Under the pieces are notes generated by a model. It worked only from the letters and a program-made list of their open reading frames with translations. It was not told where the DNA came from and did not search any database. From Chara braunii (Eukaryota > Streptophyta > Charophyceae > Charales > Characeae): a stretch of DNA of 31,450 nucleotides. The stretch lies in assembly GCA_003427395.1 (NCBI GenBank), contig BFEA01000108.1:703365-734814 (forward strand). Direction: 5' to 3'. Shown here piece after piece: positions 19,500 through 29,384 of this stretch; within the stretch, counting starts at the first letter, position 1; the number at the start of each line of letters is the position of its first letter. Made by a program: the position numbers and the translations under genes.

Positions 19500-19849
19500 G
19501 AAGTAGCTTATTCCCTTCTTGTCCGGTCTCTGCCTCCAGATGTAGTACTCGGTGGGTGCTTTTCCCTTGGCCGGCATGAGGGGTGAAAGGGGTAGAGGGG
19601 TAGAGGGGTAGAGGGGAGGGAGTGAGTGAGTGGGTAAGTGAGGGGGGAGCCAGGGTTGGGGAGCGGTAGGGGGGGTACGACGTGGTATGTTCAAGGAGGG
19701 GGGGGCAGCAGTGATGCGGGCGGGGGCGGGAGATGGAGGGGAGGGGGGGAGAGGGGAACTAGGGGAGCTGGATTGGGAGAACCCGGGTCTGGGAGAAGAA
19801 CAAAGTCCGTTGGCATGTGGGGAAATTGGAAGTGTAGTCTCGGTAGTCT
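19500..19849 (-). mobile_element. 3' tail of minus-strand LINE family B, C-rich
   Basis: Read on the minus strand this follows the ORF2 stop. It is C-rich (G-rich on plus, 19560-19770) and contains the ATGCCGGCCAAGG block at about 19577, as in the 6505-6910 copy. The frame here ends with EYYIWRQRPDKKGISYFRTEK, of unknown meaning. The 3' border lies within about 150 bp of the fold-back element at 19047-19367. Confidence 0.55.
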
Positions 19850-21242
19850 GTCTTATTGTCTCTCTGTTGAGAACCAGGGTTGCCACTGAAGGTTGTTATA
19901 ATTGTCCAGGAAGCACAGCCTCCTGTTTTTGTCTGTCCAGGTGTCTGAGAAAATTTGGGCGAGATCGCGTTTTCTCGCAGGGTCCGGTTCACTTCGGAGC
20001 ATGGATTGTAGCTCCTTCCATGCCCCTTCAGTCTTTGCTGTGATTGTGTCAATCACAGAGTTTTTTTTTGTTTTTTTTTTTTTTCAGGAGGTTCTGGCTT
20101 GCATGAAGTCGAATGTATGCTGTTGTCTTTCGTGAGCACAACGCATTCTCGGCGTCGCCATGAGTACTGCGAGTCTAGTGTACGTGAAGAGGTTGAGCAT
20201 GAAGGGGAACCACTGTGTCGCCCCCGGCAGGGGCTCCCCTAGCAAAAGGGTGCCAACGTTCTACGGGAGATGTGTCTCTGTAAGATGGTGCCAAGCTGCA
20301 TCCCACCAGCTCCAAAGCTGAGCCACCATGGGACAATCCAGTAAGCAGTGTTCCAGGGTGGCTCTTTTCTTTGAGAAGGCCTGTGTACAGTAGGAGCACA
20401 GAGGGGACAGTTCGCCTTTGTCTTCAAGGTTCGTTCTCGTAGTTAGCCAGTCCGGTGTGGGCAGACACCTGTGTATGATTTGCCACCACAGGGCTCTATG
20501 ATTGGTCGTGTTGGTGTGTGAGTAGGTCGACCGTTGGAAATTTTGGAATCCCGGTTTTTCCAGGGGGGAGTCCCCTTTTAATGTTTGATACTGCTGTCCA
20601 TGACAGGTAGGTGCTTATGTGCCGCTCTGTACCCTTTTTTTACTGTGTATTGCCATGGGGTCATTGTGCAGGATTCTCCCCATGTCCATTCCCATTCAGC
20701 GGGGTCGAATGGTAGGAGATGGAGAGGGATGGTGAGTTCATAAAGAAAGAAGCCTTCCTTTTGGTCGCCCACCACCCTGACTCTAACGAGAGAGGAGACA
20801 GGTCATTGAGTGTCTTGGTCCTCTTGTTTGTGCAGATGTGACCATCTTTCTCCCGGTACAGCGGGGCTGTATGCGTTGAGACTTACATCCTCTCCCTGGG
20901 GCCGGGTCTGTTGCACATTGTATGCGGTCATCGGGATGTGGAAGAGTCCAGTGGGACAACCCAATCGCCGGGCTTGATTTCCGGGCCCGCTTTCGAAATC
21001 TGCAGCCATGCCAGCAGTATGGCTTCCTGGCCCTGATCCATGTTTCTGATCGGGCCTGTTCTAATTTTCAGAGTGTCTTTTGTTGCCCACCCCTTGATTG
21101 GGTTGTCCCACAGGTCCCCAACCTTATATATCCCTTTCTTAACCCACTGTTGCCACTTGGAGGTTCCTAGTAGTGAGAAGGGGGAATCTGATGGGTCTTT
21201 TATCTGGGGGTGGGCGAAAAGCGGTTGGTGCCATATCTCCTC
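19850..21242 (-). pseudogene. LINE family B ORF2, C-terminal part (zf-RVT region), downstream of an insertion
   Basis: Minus-strand segments align in order with LINE A ORF2: EEIWHQPLF (21242 down), GIYKVGDLWDN (about 21130), LLPFDPAEWEWTWGES (about 20690), then zf-RVT with WQIIHRCLPTPDWL, LCSYC and TLEHCLLDC (20460-20280), then WFPFMLNLFTYTRLAVLMA and the GAWKEL...LQWQPWFSTERQ end (about 19853). Stops and frameshifts occur, for example TAG after THLP at about 20260 and between 21000 and 20800. A 25-nt A-rich tract (T on plus, 20060-20084) is inserted between ARTS and IDTIT. The copy is interrupted at 21242/21243 by the composite insert, and its upstream part resumes at 24466. Confidence 0.85.
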
Positions 21243-21243
21243 C

Positions 21244-21290
21244 TTTTTTTTTTCTTTTTTTTTTTTCTTTTTTTTTTCTTTTTCTTTTTT
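21244..21290 (-). repeat. poly-T tract (poly-A on minus) at the insert border
   Basis: Runs of T broken by single C residues, starting one or two bases after LINE similarity ends. It could be the poly-A tail of a minus-strand retroposed unit. Confidence 0.9.
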
Positions 21291-21376
21291 AACCGGGCCC
21301 GGTGCCCAAGGCTGATATTACCAATAATAAGATTGAGGTCGGGGTCCACAGTCTGCCCGGAGTGATCGAACCGAAA

Positions 21377-21403
21377 CTACTGAGAACCGGGCTCAGCATC
21401 CCT
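21377..21403 (-). mobile_element. degenerate fold-back family terminus
   Basis: CTACTGAGAACCGGG then CTCAGCATCCC, similar to the CTGCTGGAAACCGGG/TCCAGCGTCCC end in minus orientation. Several substitutions; the inner part is not recognisable. Confidence 0.5.
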
Positions 21404-21917
21404 CAAATGGATATGATGATGACCATGATGATAATGATGCTAATGAGAATGATGATTCAAATATATGAAAAAATATCAAAGATTATGCTATGATCAGCTA
21501 TTCTGGCCTCCTAATCCTAGTACAACTCTTAGCCCTTCCTGTACCAGGACACTGTACCTCAGAGACAAAACTAACCAACATCAACCATAGCTGATCTCTT
21601 CTCGCCTCCTTGCAGGCCCCCCCGGTTCACCACTGGAATGCCTTCCACCCTCAGCAAGCCCCAGATTTCTCTACAAGGCCTCACACTCCGGCCATTTACA
21701 GGTTACAGGGCAACGCCCCAGCTCCGGCCAGCGTCGTTCTGGCATCGGTAAACCAAGGGCACAGAACAGAGCAACTCAGTAGATATCAGTCCAGGTTCAA
21801 CCATCTCTGAAGTCCTATATCCCGGATGNGGAAGAATGCTAGATGCTGCCAAAATTTCAGAACACCAAAAAGCTTTATATAACTTTAATCAGATGATGAT
21901 ACTGGTGATGTGATGAC

Positions 21918-21948
<31 letters not shown>

Positions 21949-22021
21949 ATGATTTTTTATTTTTATTTTTTTAATGATGAAAATAATGATGATGATGATG
22001 ATTAGTATGTAAAATTATAGA
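21404..22021. repeat. composite unit 1: GAT-rich leader plus about 410-bp body
   Basis: A GATGAT/AATGATGC leader (21407-21460), then a body 21482-21890 with CCTCCTAATCCTA, CTGTACCAGGACA, CAACCATAGCTGA, CTCTACAAGGCCTCACACTC, CCATCTCTGAA and GAACACCAAAAAGCTT. The body matches unit 2 about 540 bp downstream; unit 1 has about 50 bp more around 21715-21760, unit 2 has extra sequence near 22155. One N at 21829. A GATGATGATG leader of the next unit starts at 21891. Confidence 0.85.
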
Positions 22022-22420
22022 AGACTATGCTATATCAGCAATTCTAGCCTCCTAATCCTATAACAACTCCTAACCCTCCCTGTACCAGGACATTACATCT
22101 CAAAGACAATGCCATCCTAACCAATGTCAACCATAGCTGACCTGTTCTCGCCACCTAGACTATCCCTGGACAGATAGGTTGTCAAGGCAGCCCCCCCCAG
22201 TTCGCCACTGAATTGCTTTCCTCCCTCAGCAAAACCCAGATCTCTCTACAAGGCCTCACACTCCTGCAATTTGCAGATTACAGAGGCATAGAACAAAGCA
22301 ACTCTGCGGAAATCAGTCCAGATTCGACCATCTCTGAAATCCTATATCCCGAATGAGGAAGAAGGCCAGATGCCACCAAGAATTACCGAACACCAAAAAG
22401 CTTGATATAGCATCAATGAA
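22022..22420. repeat. composite unit 2 body
   Basis: Second copy of the 21482-21890 body in the same order and orientation, with substitutions and indels. It starts AGACTATGCTATATCAGC and ends CACCAAAAAGCTTGATATAGC. A third body follows from about 22460 (CT-rich, different sequence), then AT-rich DNA to 23078. Confidence 0.85.
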
Positions 22421-22459
22421 GACTGTGGAATTCTTTTTTTTTTTTTTGTGAAGAACGAT

Positions 22460-23078
22460 ACGTTAATTTAAACTTTGAAAGTCTCCTCCCCTCCCTCCTC
22501 TACTCATTACCCCTCTGTCCCTTTGTTGCCTCCACCGAAAACAGTCCTCCAATGTAGGACCTCCTTTTCAGCCCCAACTTGGAACAGCCCCTCTCTTCCT
22601 CGCTATAATCCAAGAGACATTCAGCTCCCACCAAAAGAATGCTCCTGCAAACCCCTTACCCTATTCTGGCCCCGCTGAGGCTATCCACCCCAACCCCAGA
22701 ATAAAGCAACCCTCAACTTCTGCACACACCCTCTTCAGAGCGCCACCTCCCTCCTTGTGACACCCCTGCAGAGTACTGCTTTCCCCACCTTTCCACCCGT
22801 ACCACGAACTTCGAAACAACCATCATCATCCATCCAGGGAGGAAAGTGAACTCTCATATGATTGAAACATAACTTAGCAAGATCACCAACGAAATTACTA
22901 CTGAAACGATTCTTTTTTTTTTTTGAGTCGAGAACTATGAAATATGAAGAAGTAAACAAGGAAAAATTAATCTAAAATGAATTAGAACTTTGGTATTCAA
23001 AAATACCATATCGAAACGTACATTAATAAGAAATCTAGGTATTTAAAAAATACCTTCCCGATTAATAAAATAGGAAAT
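22460..23078. other. C-rich then AT-rich spacer inside the insert
   Basis: 22475-22830 is C/T-rich without a durable frame. 22900-23078 is AT-rich with repeated GGTATT.AAAAATACC-like inverted pieces (about 22990-23005 and 23038-23053). No gene. Confidence 0.45.
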
Positions 23079-23140
23079 AAGATGCTGATGTTGATGATGA
23101 TGATGATGATGATGACGCACCAATGATGATGATGCTCATA

Positions 23141-23177
<37 letters not shown>

Positions 23178-23202
23178 CGCACCAATGATGATGATGCTCA
23201 TA

Positions 23203-23236
<34 letters not shown>

Positions 23237-23264
23237 CGACGCACCAATGATGATGATGCTCATA

Positions 23265-23298
<34 letters not shown>

Positions 23299-23330
23299 CG
23301 ACGCACCAATGATGATGATGCTCATAATGG

Positions 23331-23363
<33 letters not shown>

Positions 23364-23400
23364 CGCACCAATGAAGATGCTCATAACGATGATGATGATG
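23079..23400. repeat. 62-bp minisatellite built on GAT triplets, 5 copies
   Basis: The block GACGCACCAATGATGATG, then CTCATAA, then a GAT run recurs at 23114, 23176, 23238, 23300 and 23361 (spacings 62, 62, 62, 61). The last copy is degenerate (AATGAAGATG). Frames on the minus strand give His and Ile runs and are not genes. Confidence 0.95.
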
Positions 23401-23515
23401 TCAGTAGTGTTGCTGTTGTCGCTGCTGATGATGATGATGTTGATGATGATGATAATGACGATGATGCTGATGATGATAATGATGATGGTGAGATGATGAT
23501 GATGACGATGATGAC

Positions 23516-23567
<52 letters not shown>

Positions 23568-23576
23568 GCAACCGTC

Positions 23577-23632
<56 letters not shown>

Positions 23633-23640
23633 CGGCGATG
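23401..23640. repeat. (GAT)n microsatellite, mostly perfect
   Basis: Imperfect GAT/GTT triplets to 23500, then two nearly perfect blocks (about 23505-23568 and 23577-23631) separated by GGCAACCGTC, which changes the triplet phase. A plus-strand frame reads poly-Met then poly-Asp through it. Confidence 0.97.
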
Positions 23641-23820
23641 ATAAAACCGAAGTTGGTGATGAAGATGCCCTCTTACGAGCTGATGATAAAGTTGTCGTTG
23701 ACGAACATGCTGATGAAGAAGCCCACTTACTAACTGATGTTGTCCCGATAAAATGACGCAGAACCTTTCTTAAAACAAATGCACTGGATACGAGCTGACA
23801 ACCTGAATATCACTTCCCTC

Positions 23821-24060
23821 GTTATCTCCCTCCATTCGTCCTCCCATCTCATGGGACACACTGTACTCTCCTCCCTCTTGCTGCGAGCCGACCTCCTCCA
23901 CCAAATTATGCAAGATGAAGAATACCAATGATTCTTCCTGAAGCAAACCTCGTAAGAAAAACTTGCTCCCCCTTACACGGCATGCTAGCCCGTAGCATTC
24001 CTTGTGACGGGCACAAGACGGCGAGATGGCACTACGAATGCTTTCAAATGTTAGGAGATA
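23821..24060 (+). repeat. diverged dispersed repeat, copy 2
   Basis: Partner of 1775-2040; see that entry for the shared blocks. Same orientation. It lies just after a GAT satellite, whereas copy 1 lies after AT-rich DNA. Confidence 0.6.
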
Positions 24061-24398
24061 GAGAGGTGATGTATTCACCCCCTCGATCATCTCACAGCTT
24101 CGCCCAGCATACCACGTTCGTTGAAGATCCAGCCCCCGCGCCACTCAGCAATTCCACACTCGAATTTCATAGCGCGCCCTAAATCTTCGATATCTCATGA
24201 TCCACTCGACCATTTGATCTGAAATTTGGACCACCTCAGCTCCTCGACATAGACCACCGGTGGTCCAACTTTCAGCTCAGGGCGCGTGCCCAATCACGCG
24301 CAATCGTTGAGCACACGCGCGCTATTTTCCTTGCTGCGTACAGATTTCCAGCGCACGCAGCTCCGTGGCAGTAACTTTGATTGATGATTGATACTGCC
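24061..24398. other. unassigned end of the insert
   Basis: Contains a perfect ACCACCGGTGGT palindrome near 24256-24267 and GCGC-rich words near 24285-24330. No gene recognised. Confidence 0.4.
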
Positions 24399-24430
24399 GG
24401 GGCGCAGTGCTCCCGGTAGCGCTGTGCCCC
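24399..24430. repeat. small hairpin, copy 2 of a dispersed palindrome
   Basis: GGGGCGCAGTGCT, CCCGGT, AGCGCTGTGCCCC: 13-bp arms with two mismatches that still allow G-U pairing. Near-identical to 4938-4968. It lies 35 bp from the insert border at 24465. Confidence 0.65.
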
Positions 24431-24465
24431 ATCATGCAGACCTGAAAAACTAGTGTGCTACCTAA

Positions 24466-25178
24466 CCAGCGTGGATATTTGATGTGGTCCCCTCTCCCTC
24501 CACAGTCTTAGCATCGTTTGCCATAGTGGGTCACAGCGGAGGTCTTGTCTGGCCCGTCCTGCTGGAGAGTCATGTGTGACCATGGTTGGGGTAGAGGGGA
24601 TAAACCAATGATTATTCGTTAACCATTGGATCGGGTGTACCGAATGATCGGGGCGGAGGGGGCCGCCAGACAGTTCAACTGGATGAACACGTAGAGGGCC
24701 CATGGAATGTTGTTACCTAGGAGAAGACGGATAAAAAATTTGAAAGTCAGTGCTTTGATCTCTTCTTCAGGGTCAATAACGTCAAGGGCCCCCTCGGGTC
24801 TGGGTTGCACTAGGATATCCCATACCACTCTTTTTATGGCCCGGGTATCATCGTGGTTGTTTTTCCCTAGGTAGGCGGGCGGTGCTTGCTTGAGTTTGGA
24901 GATGTGTTTCCGGTTGAGTGGCCAGAATGAGACTTTGTATCATATAGAGCCGAAGATAGCATTGTTAATAGCCATAACTCTCCCCATCAGTGAGGTGGGC
25001 TTGGCGTCCGAGTTAGCCAGCTTCCGGCTGGCGAGTTCCGGCAGAGCGTCCCCATGGTCGGTCGACGGGCCCATTGCTGTAATGTTTACTCCTAGCACTC
25101 GGATCGTCGTTACTTTGGTTTTCCAGGCCACTAGGAGGTCGGAGGGTGGGGGCCCCGCCTGCGGATCCAACCATCACT
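24466..25178 (-). pseudogene. LINE family B ORF2, region between RT and zf-RVT, upstream of the insertion
   Basis: Minus-strand frames align with LINE A residues just after the RT core: IRVLGVNITA (A: LRVLGTLIIA), TSLMGRVMAINNAIFGSI (A: TSLFGRALVINNVVLATL), ISKLKQAPPAYLG (A: LRSLKQQLASFLW), RVVWDILVQPRPEGALDVIDP (split here; A: RVAWDSLIQPKTRGGLGIVDP), ending YPRW. A TGA replaces the Trp of the conserved WYK triplet at about 24942. Nothing further 5' (RT core, endonuclease) is present, so the copy was 5'-truncated. It abuts a plus-strand LINE head to head at about 25180. Confidence 0.83.
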
Positions 25179-25185
25179 CTGAACT

Positions 25186-26960
25186 CAAAAGGATACCATA
25201 GTACATCAGTCGCCTCCTTATTATCGTCTAATATGAGTAATAGAATGCATTCTTTGAAGGGTATCCACACGTCACTACTAGGCATGGTCCATACACTAAA
25301 CAATTCAATCCTAGTCATGATGTGGTACCCATCAGACGACTTACAAAGTCAAATCCGTATATTAAAGACAGTGGCCTTCCTGTGGTCAAATGATCTTGAC
25401 AACACACACTTCATCCATAAAAGGTGGCTTGGCAAACAATAACTCAGCCCAAGGCCAAGAGTGGTCTGGGCCTCCTAGATCCAGTCTGCCAAATCTAGAC
25501 CCTCCAAATTAAGTGGATCCTGAGAATTGCCTTCCATGACAATTTTCACTGGATACCTCTAGCTCTCAACCACATCAGAGAGCTAGCCCCATTTAAATCA
25601 CCGTAAAACATGTCAGGACTGTTCTGGATCTTCAACAAACATTGGCCTCTTCCCCAAAACTAAAGGAACCAAGACCCACAACAGCATCAGGATGACAATG
25701 ATCCTTCGATCCCTTTGGGTACAAATATTATGCATATGGAGAAACATATTCCCAGAAAACAACCGGGAACCCAAAAAAATGGATGAAATACTCAGACAAC
25801 CCCTCTTCGGGAATACCCGGATTAAAAATAAGAAATGTGAAAGCTTCCCTCTATCCAAATCAGAAGCCAAATGGGGTCACTAGGTAGAGAAAGGAATATG
25901 ACAAATCCAACATCTTTGGGAAGAAACACAACCAACAGTTGAAAATTCGAAAAGGACCTACGATCAACACTGAAGGGAATCCATCACCGGCAAGCAAGCC
26001 TGAACCAGATAATCAAGAGCATACCACTAGAATGGAGACACCTACTACGTATCGAATAAAAATGGCAATACGGCGATGAGGCAGTAACAAAGGAACAGGG
26101 AACAATACTTGAGATCCTTATATTCACATACTATGAAAACCAAAACAAAAACTGGATTTGTTGCGACATCTTCACCCTTAAGGAACCAGGAAACCAGTAA
26201 GTCTTCTAAAAAATAAAAGTACAACAGAAAGATCTTTCAAAACGAATAACCTGCGAAGAATAAGGATTATAGAATGAGAAAGAAACAAAGTTTTTAAACA
26301 GCTTTCAAATATACCGAATCTATAAGTAGACCCAACAAAATGAACCTGGAGCACCCGCAACCGCTCTGTCACTGTCCCATGACTACACAAGCTATCTGAC
26401 TACAAACCCAGGTTAGGCTGCAACCTATTCTCCAAATCTATCTCTATATCCAATAGCCTAAATAAAATTAAAAATATGGACAAAAGAAAAAAACTCACTC
26501 ACAGAATTCCAGATAACCCCATTTTGGTCATCAATGTTCTGACCAGACCTGTTAAGCTAGCCAACTTACGATGGCTTATAGCCTTCACGGCAGTCCCAGT
26601 GAATTACTAGCTAGCCCAAAGACACAACAAGGACAATAGATGAGATCAAGACTCTAGGTGTAAGGCCTGAAACCAACAGACTTTGGAAACACCTAATCAT
26701 TGTTTCATTGACTACCTAAGGGCCATAAGCTTATGACAAGAAGTAGAACGCACATGGAACACCCTCTCAGACAAAGCAATTTTGATAAGCCCAGGCACAT
26801 TATTCCTCGACCTATACCAAAACCCCTCGCTCAAAGGTTTTGAATCGTTCTTATTTTCCCTCATCGGGAAAGGAACTCTCTGGGTTTTATGGAAGGAAAG
26901 ATGTGTCAAATTGTCAATACTTTTCAAGATCACCCCATCTTCCCTTAGAGATCATTAGTC
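25186..26960 (+). pseudogene. LINE family C ORF2 remnant, AT-rich and heavily decayed
   Basis: Similarity to LINE A ORF2 starts with SKGYHSTSVASL and HTSLLGMVHTLNNSILVMMWY (25200-25340; A: HTSLFGRALVINNVVLATLWY). It continues with ILKTVAFLWSND, LSPRPR, MDEILRQPLFGNTRIKN (25775-25830; A: WEEIFRQPLFGNRLITD) and FSLIGKGTLWVLWKERC (26860-26915; A: FHLGRRAVLWVIWWKRC). Many stops and frameshifts lie between. Compared with copies A and B it is noticeably A/T-richer, so it is an older or differently mutated lineage. The RT core and endonuclease are missing. The zf-RVT cysteines are not clearly visible. Confidence 0.75.
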
Positions 26961-27434
26961 ACAATAAGCACATGATAGAAACAAAACTGTATATACAGTG
27001 GAAGAAAACCTGATGTCAAATTGTCAGAGCCCCCGACAAAAAAAGAACTAGTCCAAAATCACAGTCTCAAAGCTAGGCTCAGGCCTCGTAGGGACAGTCA
27101 ATAATGACCGGCTAGTCCTCAAGAACTGGCTAATCCTTCCCTCCTCAACCACTCCTCCTCTCACCCATTAACTTCCCCCTCTCCAGCACGGACAAACCCC
27201 ATACAACCACACATCTCCGATCCTACGCAAATCGGCCAATACACACCGCACACTCACCATACACCCCCCAACCCCTCCACTCTAGCCAACCAACCACCGT
27301 CCCCTCCCATTCGAAACCACCCTCCTAAGTAATTTCTAAATACCAATAGCTTACGCCTGCCAACCCCCACACCCACTAAAACCTCAGCAACGCTCACCAA
27401 CAAGCTCAACAAAAGTTGCAGCAAAAGGCTTACT
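26961..27434 (+). other. C-rich tract after LINE C, probable 3' tail
   Basis: 27130-27330 is C/A-rich (CCACTCCTCCTCTCACCC and similar) and follows the LINE C remnant as the C-rich blocks follow the LINE B copies. No durable frame. Assignment to the element is by position only. Confidence 0.4.
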
Positions 27435-27451
27435 AGGGTTTAGGGTTTAGG
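27435..27451 (+). repeat. interstitial telomere-like repeat (TTTAGGG, about 2.4 units)
   Basis: AGGGTTTAGGGTTTAGG matches the plant-type telomere unit. This short a run may be a telo-box or a chance or healing scar. Confidence 0.7.
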
Positions 27452-29384
27452 AAGAGGGGACAACAAGTAGGGTCTCTAGGGGTTATAGTAGAAGTAATGA
27501 AATAGCAGGGGATTAGATTGATTTAAAAAAAAAAAAAAAGATTAAAGATACGGGACCACTTCAACAGTTCCAGCCACTACAGAAAATCCGACAGTCAAAG
27601 GGTTGAGAGGAACAGGCCGACTGGAGCCCAAGGAGATTATTATATGCAACAAAGTGAAGGGGTAAACAGGCTAGTGTTCAAGGTCAGGTGCAAGGTAGAA
27701 TAGGCTAACTCAGACAGGGGTGAAGGGTGGTACATCCTTCCTTTGAGAAGTAATCAATGTCGTCCTTCGGGCCTCCAAACCTTAAGTTGGAGGAGCGCGC
27801 GTCAGTATACATTGTATTCTCTTATGACTCGCCCTTGGAATAGGAACCGGACTGATGCTCCCCGGAATGGAAAGGAGCCAGAACCATAAGGTTCTCTTTT
27901 TGCCAAAAACAAAAAGAAAGAAAGTAGTGGGTTTCTTTCTACCGGGTCCAAGATGAGTCCCGTAAGAAGCGAAACTGGGTAATGCTCCCAGCATCAGCCT
28001 TTTTGTGGGGATTGGCCAACCCCCTCTCTATTCATTCAATGAGTAATTATTATGATTGTTTAATTTTTATTTTTTTTCCCTTCCACTTCTTTCTGCCAAT
28101 GTATAGTCCCTCATTCATGATTTTGTACATTGTGGAAATTGTTAGCGTGGAAGGGGGGGGGCACAAAAATATGCGCTAACGAAGTGACGATAGAGGCGGT
28201 GGCGGCGCCTGGTCATTGGTGGCGGCTGTGTGGGACGCAACGTCGGGGTATGTGGACGTGGATCTCTTTCGCGTGGCGTCTACCCTGCCAGGCACCATAG
28301 CTCTGTGAGAGCTATGGCGACAGTGCCTTGTTGTAGCCTTAGCCCTTGAGTGGGTACGGAGTGCCATGCACTCTTACGCCATGACATTCTGGCAGCTCCT
28401 TAGCTTACCTCCATACCAACCTTTATACCTAACAGGATCTCGATACCAGAGGAGTCGTCCTCCCCTCAAACCTTCTGCTGAAAAGGGGGGGCTACTTTTT
28501 CACCATCCAAAGGCCATGCGTTGTACTTCATGACACGCCATCCTGACTGCCTCGATTACTAGGAAAAGCATGGAAGGTGGAGCGGCGCATCTGGACGCAG
28601 TGGGAGAGCGTGCGGATGTGGTGGCAGTGCTCCGACATGCCCTAGGGCTACAGCAAGTCTCGTTGGACCTATCTTCGTCGAAAGGCAGTCTGATGTTCAT
28701 TTACTTCATGCCCTAGTTTTTACTTAGTTTGGTTGTTGCTTTTGTCCTCTACGTGCTGCTTAGTTTCTCATTTCCCAGTTCACAATGTAGTTTGAAGGTT
28801 CTGGTCCGTTGGTATTGAGTTCGTATGAATGATTGAGATATTTGTTGGAAACATTTGCGCACCGCATATCTCGCGTGATTGATGGTTGTGGACAGTCGTT
28901 TCGCGATGAGGCTTGGACTTGGGATTTGTGCTTGATGTTACAATTTTCTAGAAGTATATGTTTATTCACAAGTTCTCGATGTTTTTAAGCGCTGGCTAGG
29001 TTTTGTGGTTCCTGGTACCTGGACCTCCTTGCTCTACTAGCAGCGCGGGTTAGGGTTCTTGGTTGTGCGTAGTAATTGTTTCTATAGTCTCACATCTTGT
29101 AGATTTTTGGAAGTTTGATGGGGTACTTCACTTCTTCTTCCGAGTGTTGTCTACGTAGTAGAATCTTGGGACCGCTTGTGTTGTTGGTGATTCTCTCAGT
29201 GTTAATAGAATTATTTCCGGTTAGGCGCATCGACAGACTTGTTGGCGACAATTGGGTTGAGTAAGAGCCAAGTATGCAGATAGGCAACTAGGGAGAGCGT
29301 TTAGTTGATATTAGGAAGGTTTTGACACTCTGCCTACCGGGATATACTGAAGTTCATTTTCCGAAAGTAATTGTTCTTCAAGCG
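27452..29384. other. unassigned region with short hairpins
   Basis: No supportable gene. A 15-A run lies near 27525-27539. Hairpins: AGAACC-ATAA-GGTTCT (27880-27895); GTTAGCG ... CGCTAAC (28141-28180); CCATAGCTCT-GTG-AGAGCTATGG (28295-28317, perfect 10-bp stem). The 27740-28180 part has a different texture (compact hairpins, homopolymer G/C) and may come from an organelle genome, which I cannot test. From 28180 the sequence is GC-rich to 28700, then T/G-rich. Confidence 0.35.

Larger units (their letters stand above)
21243..24465. mobile_element. composite insert of about 3.2 kb inside LINE B ORF2
   Basis: LINE B coding similarity stops at 21242 (codons EEIWHQ...) and resumes at 24466 (codons ending ...YPRW), so that joined they give the same RW-EEI order as the uninterrupted LINE A (DRWEEIF). 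The intervening 3.2 kb is thus a later insertion. It starts with poly-T, then a perfect ACCGGGCCCGGT palindrome (21292-21303), a degenerate fold-back terminus, two 540-bp-spaced units, GAT satellites, and a diverged repeat also found at 1775. It ends after the hairpin at 24399-24430. No target duplication is evident and there is no credible protein, so the class is unknown; it may be several nested insertions. Confidence 0.7.

Noticed and set aside
23079-23400. CRISPR-like array (regular spacing of a repeat)
   Set aside because: The spacers are themselves GAT runs, not unique sequence; this is a minisatellite in eukaryotic DNA.
23493-23756. Poly-Met/poly-Asp frame ending in an acidic tail
   Set aside because: Arises from the GAT triplet repeat in changing phase; no domain, and the tail lies in repeat DNA.
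24399-24465. Helitron 3' end (hairpin followed by CTAG)
   Set aside because: The CTAG lies about 20 nt after the hairpin and 12 bp short of the LINE border, and no A/T insertion site or TC start fits at the other end.
24466-26960. Twin-priming inversion of one LINE
   Set aside because: The two arms cover the same part of ORF2 and differ too much in sequence, so they are separate copies.
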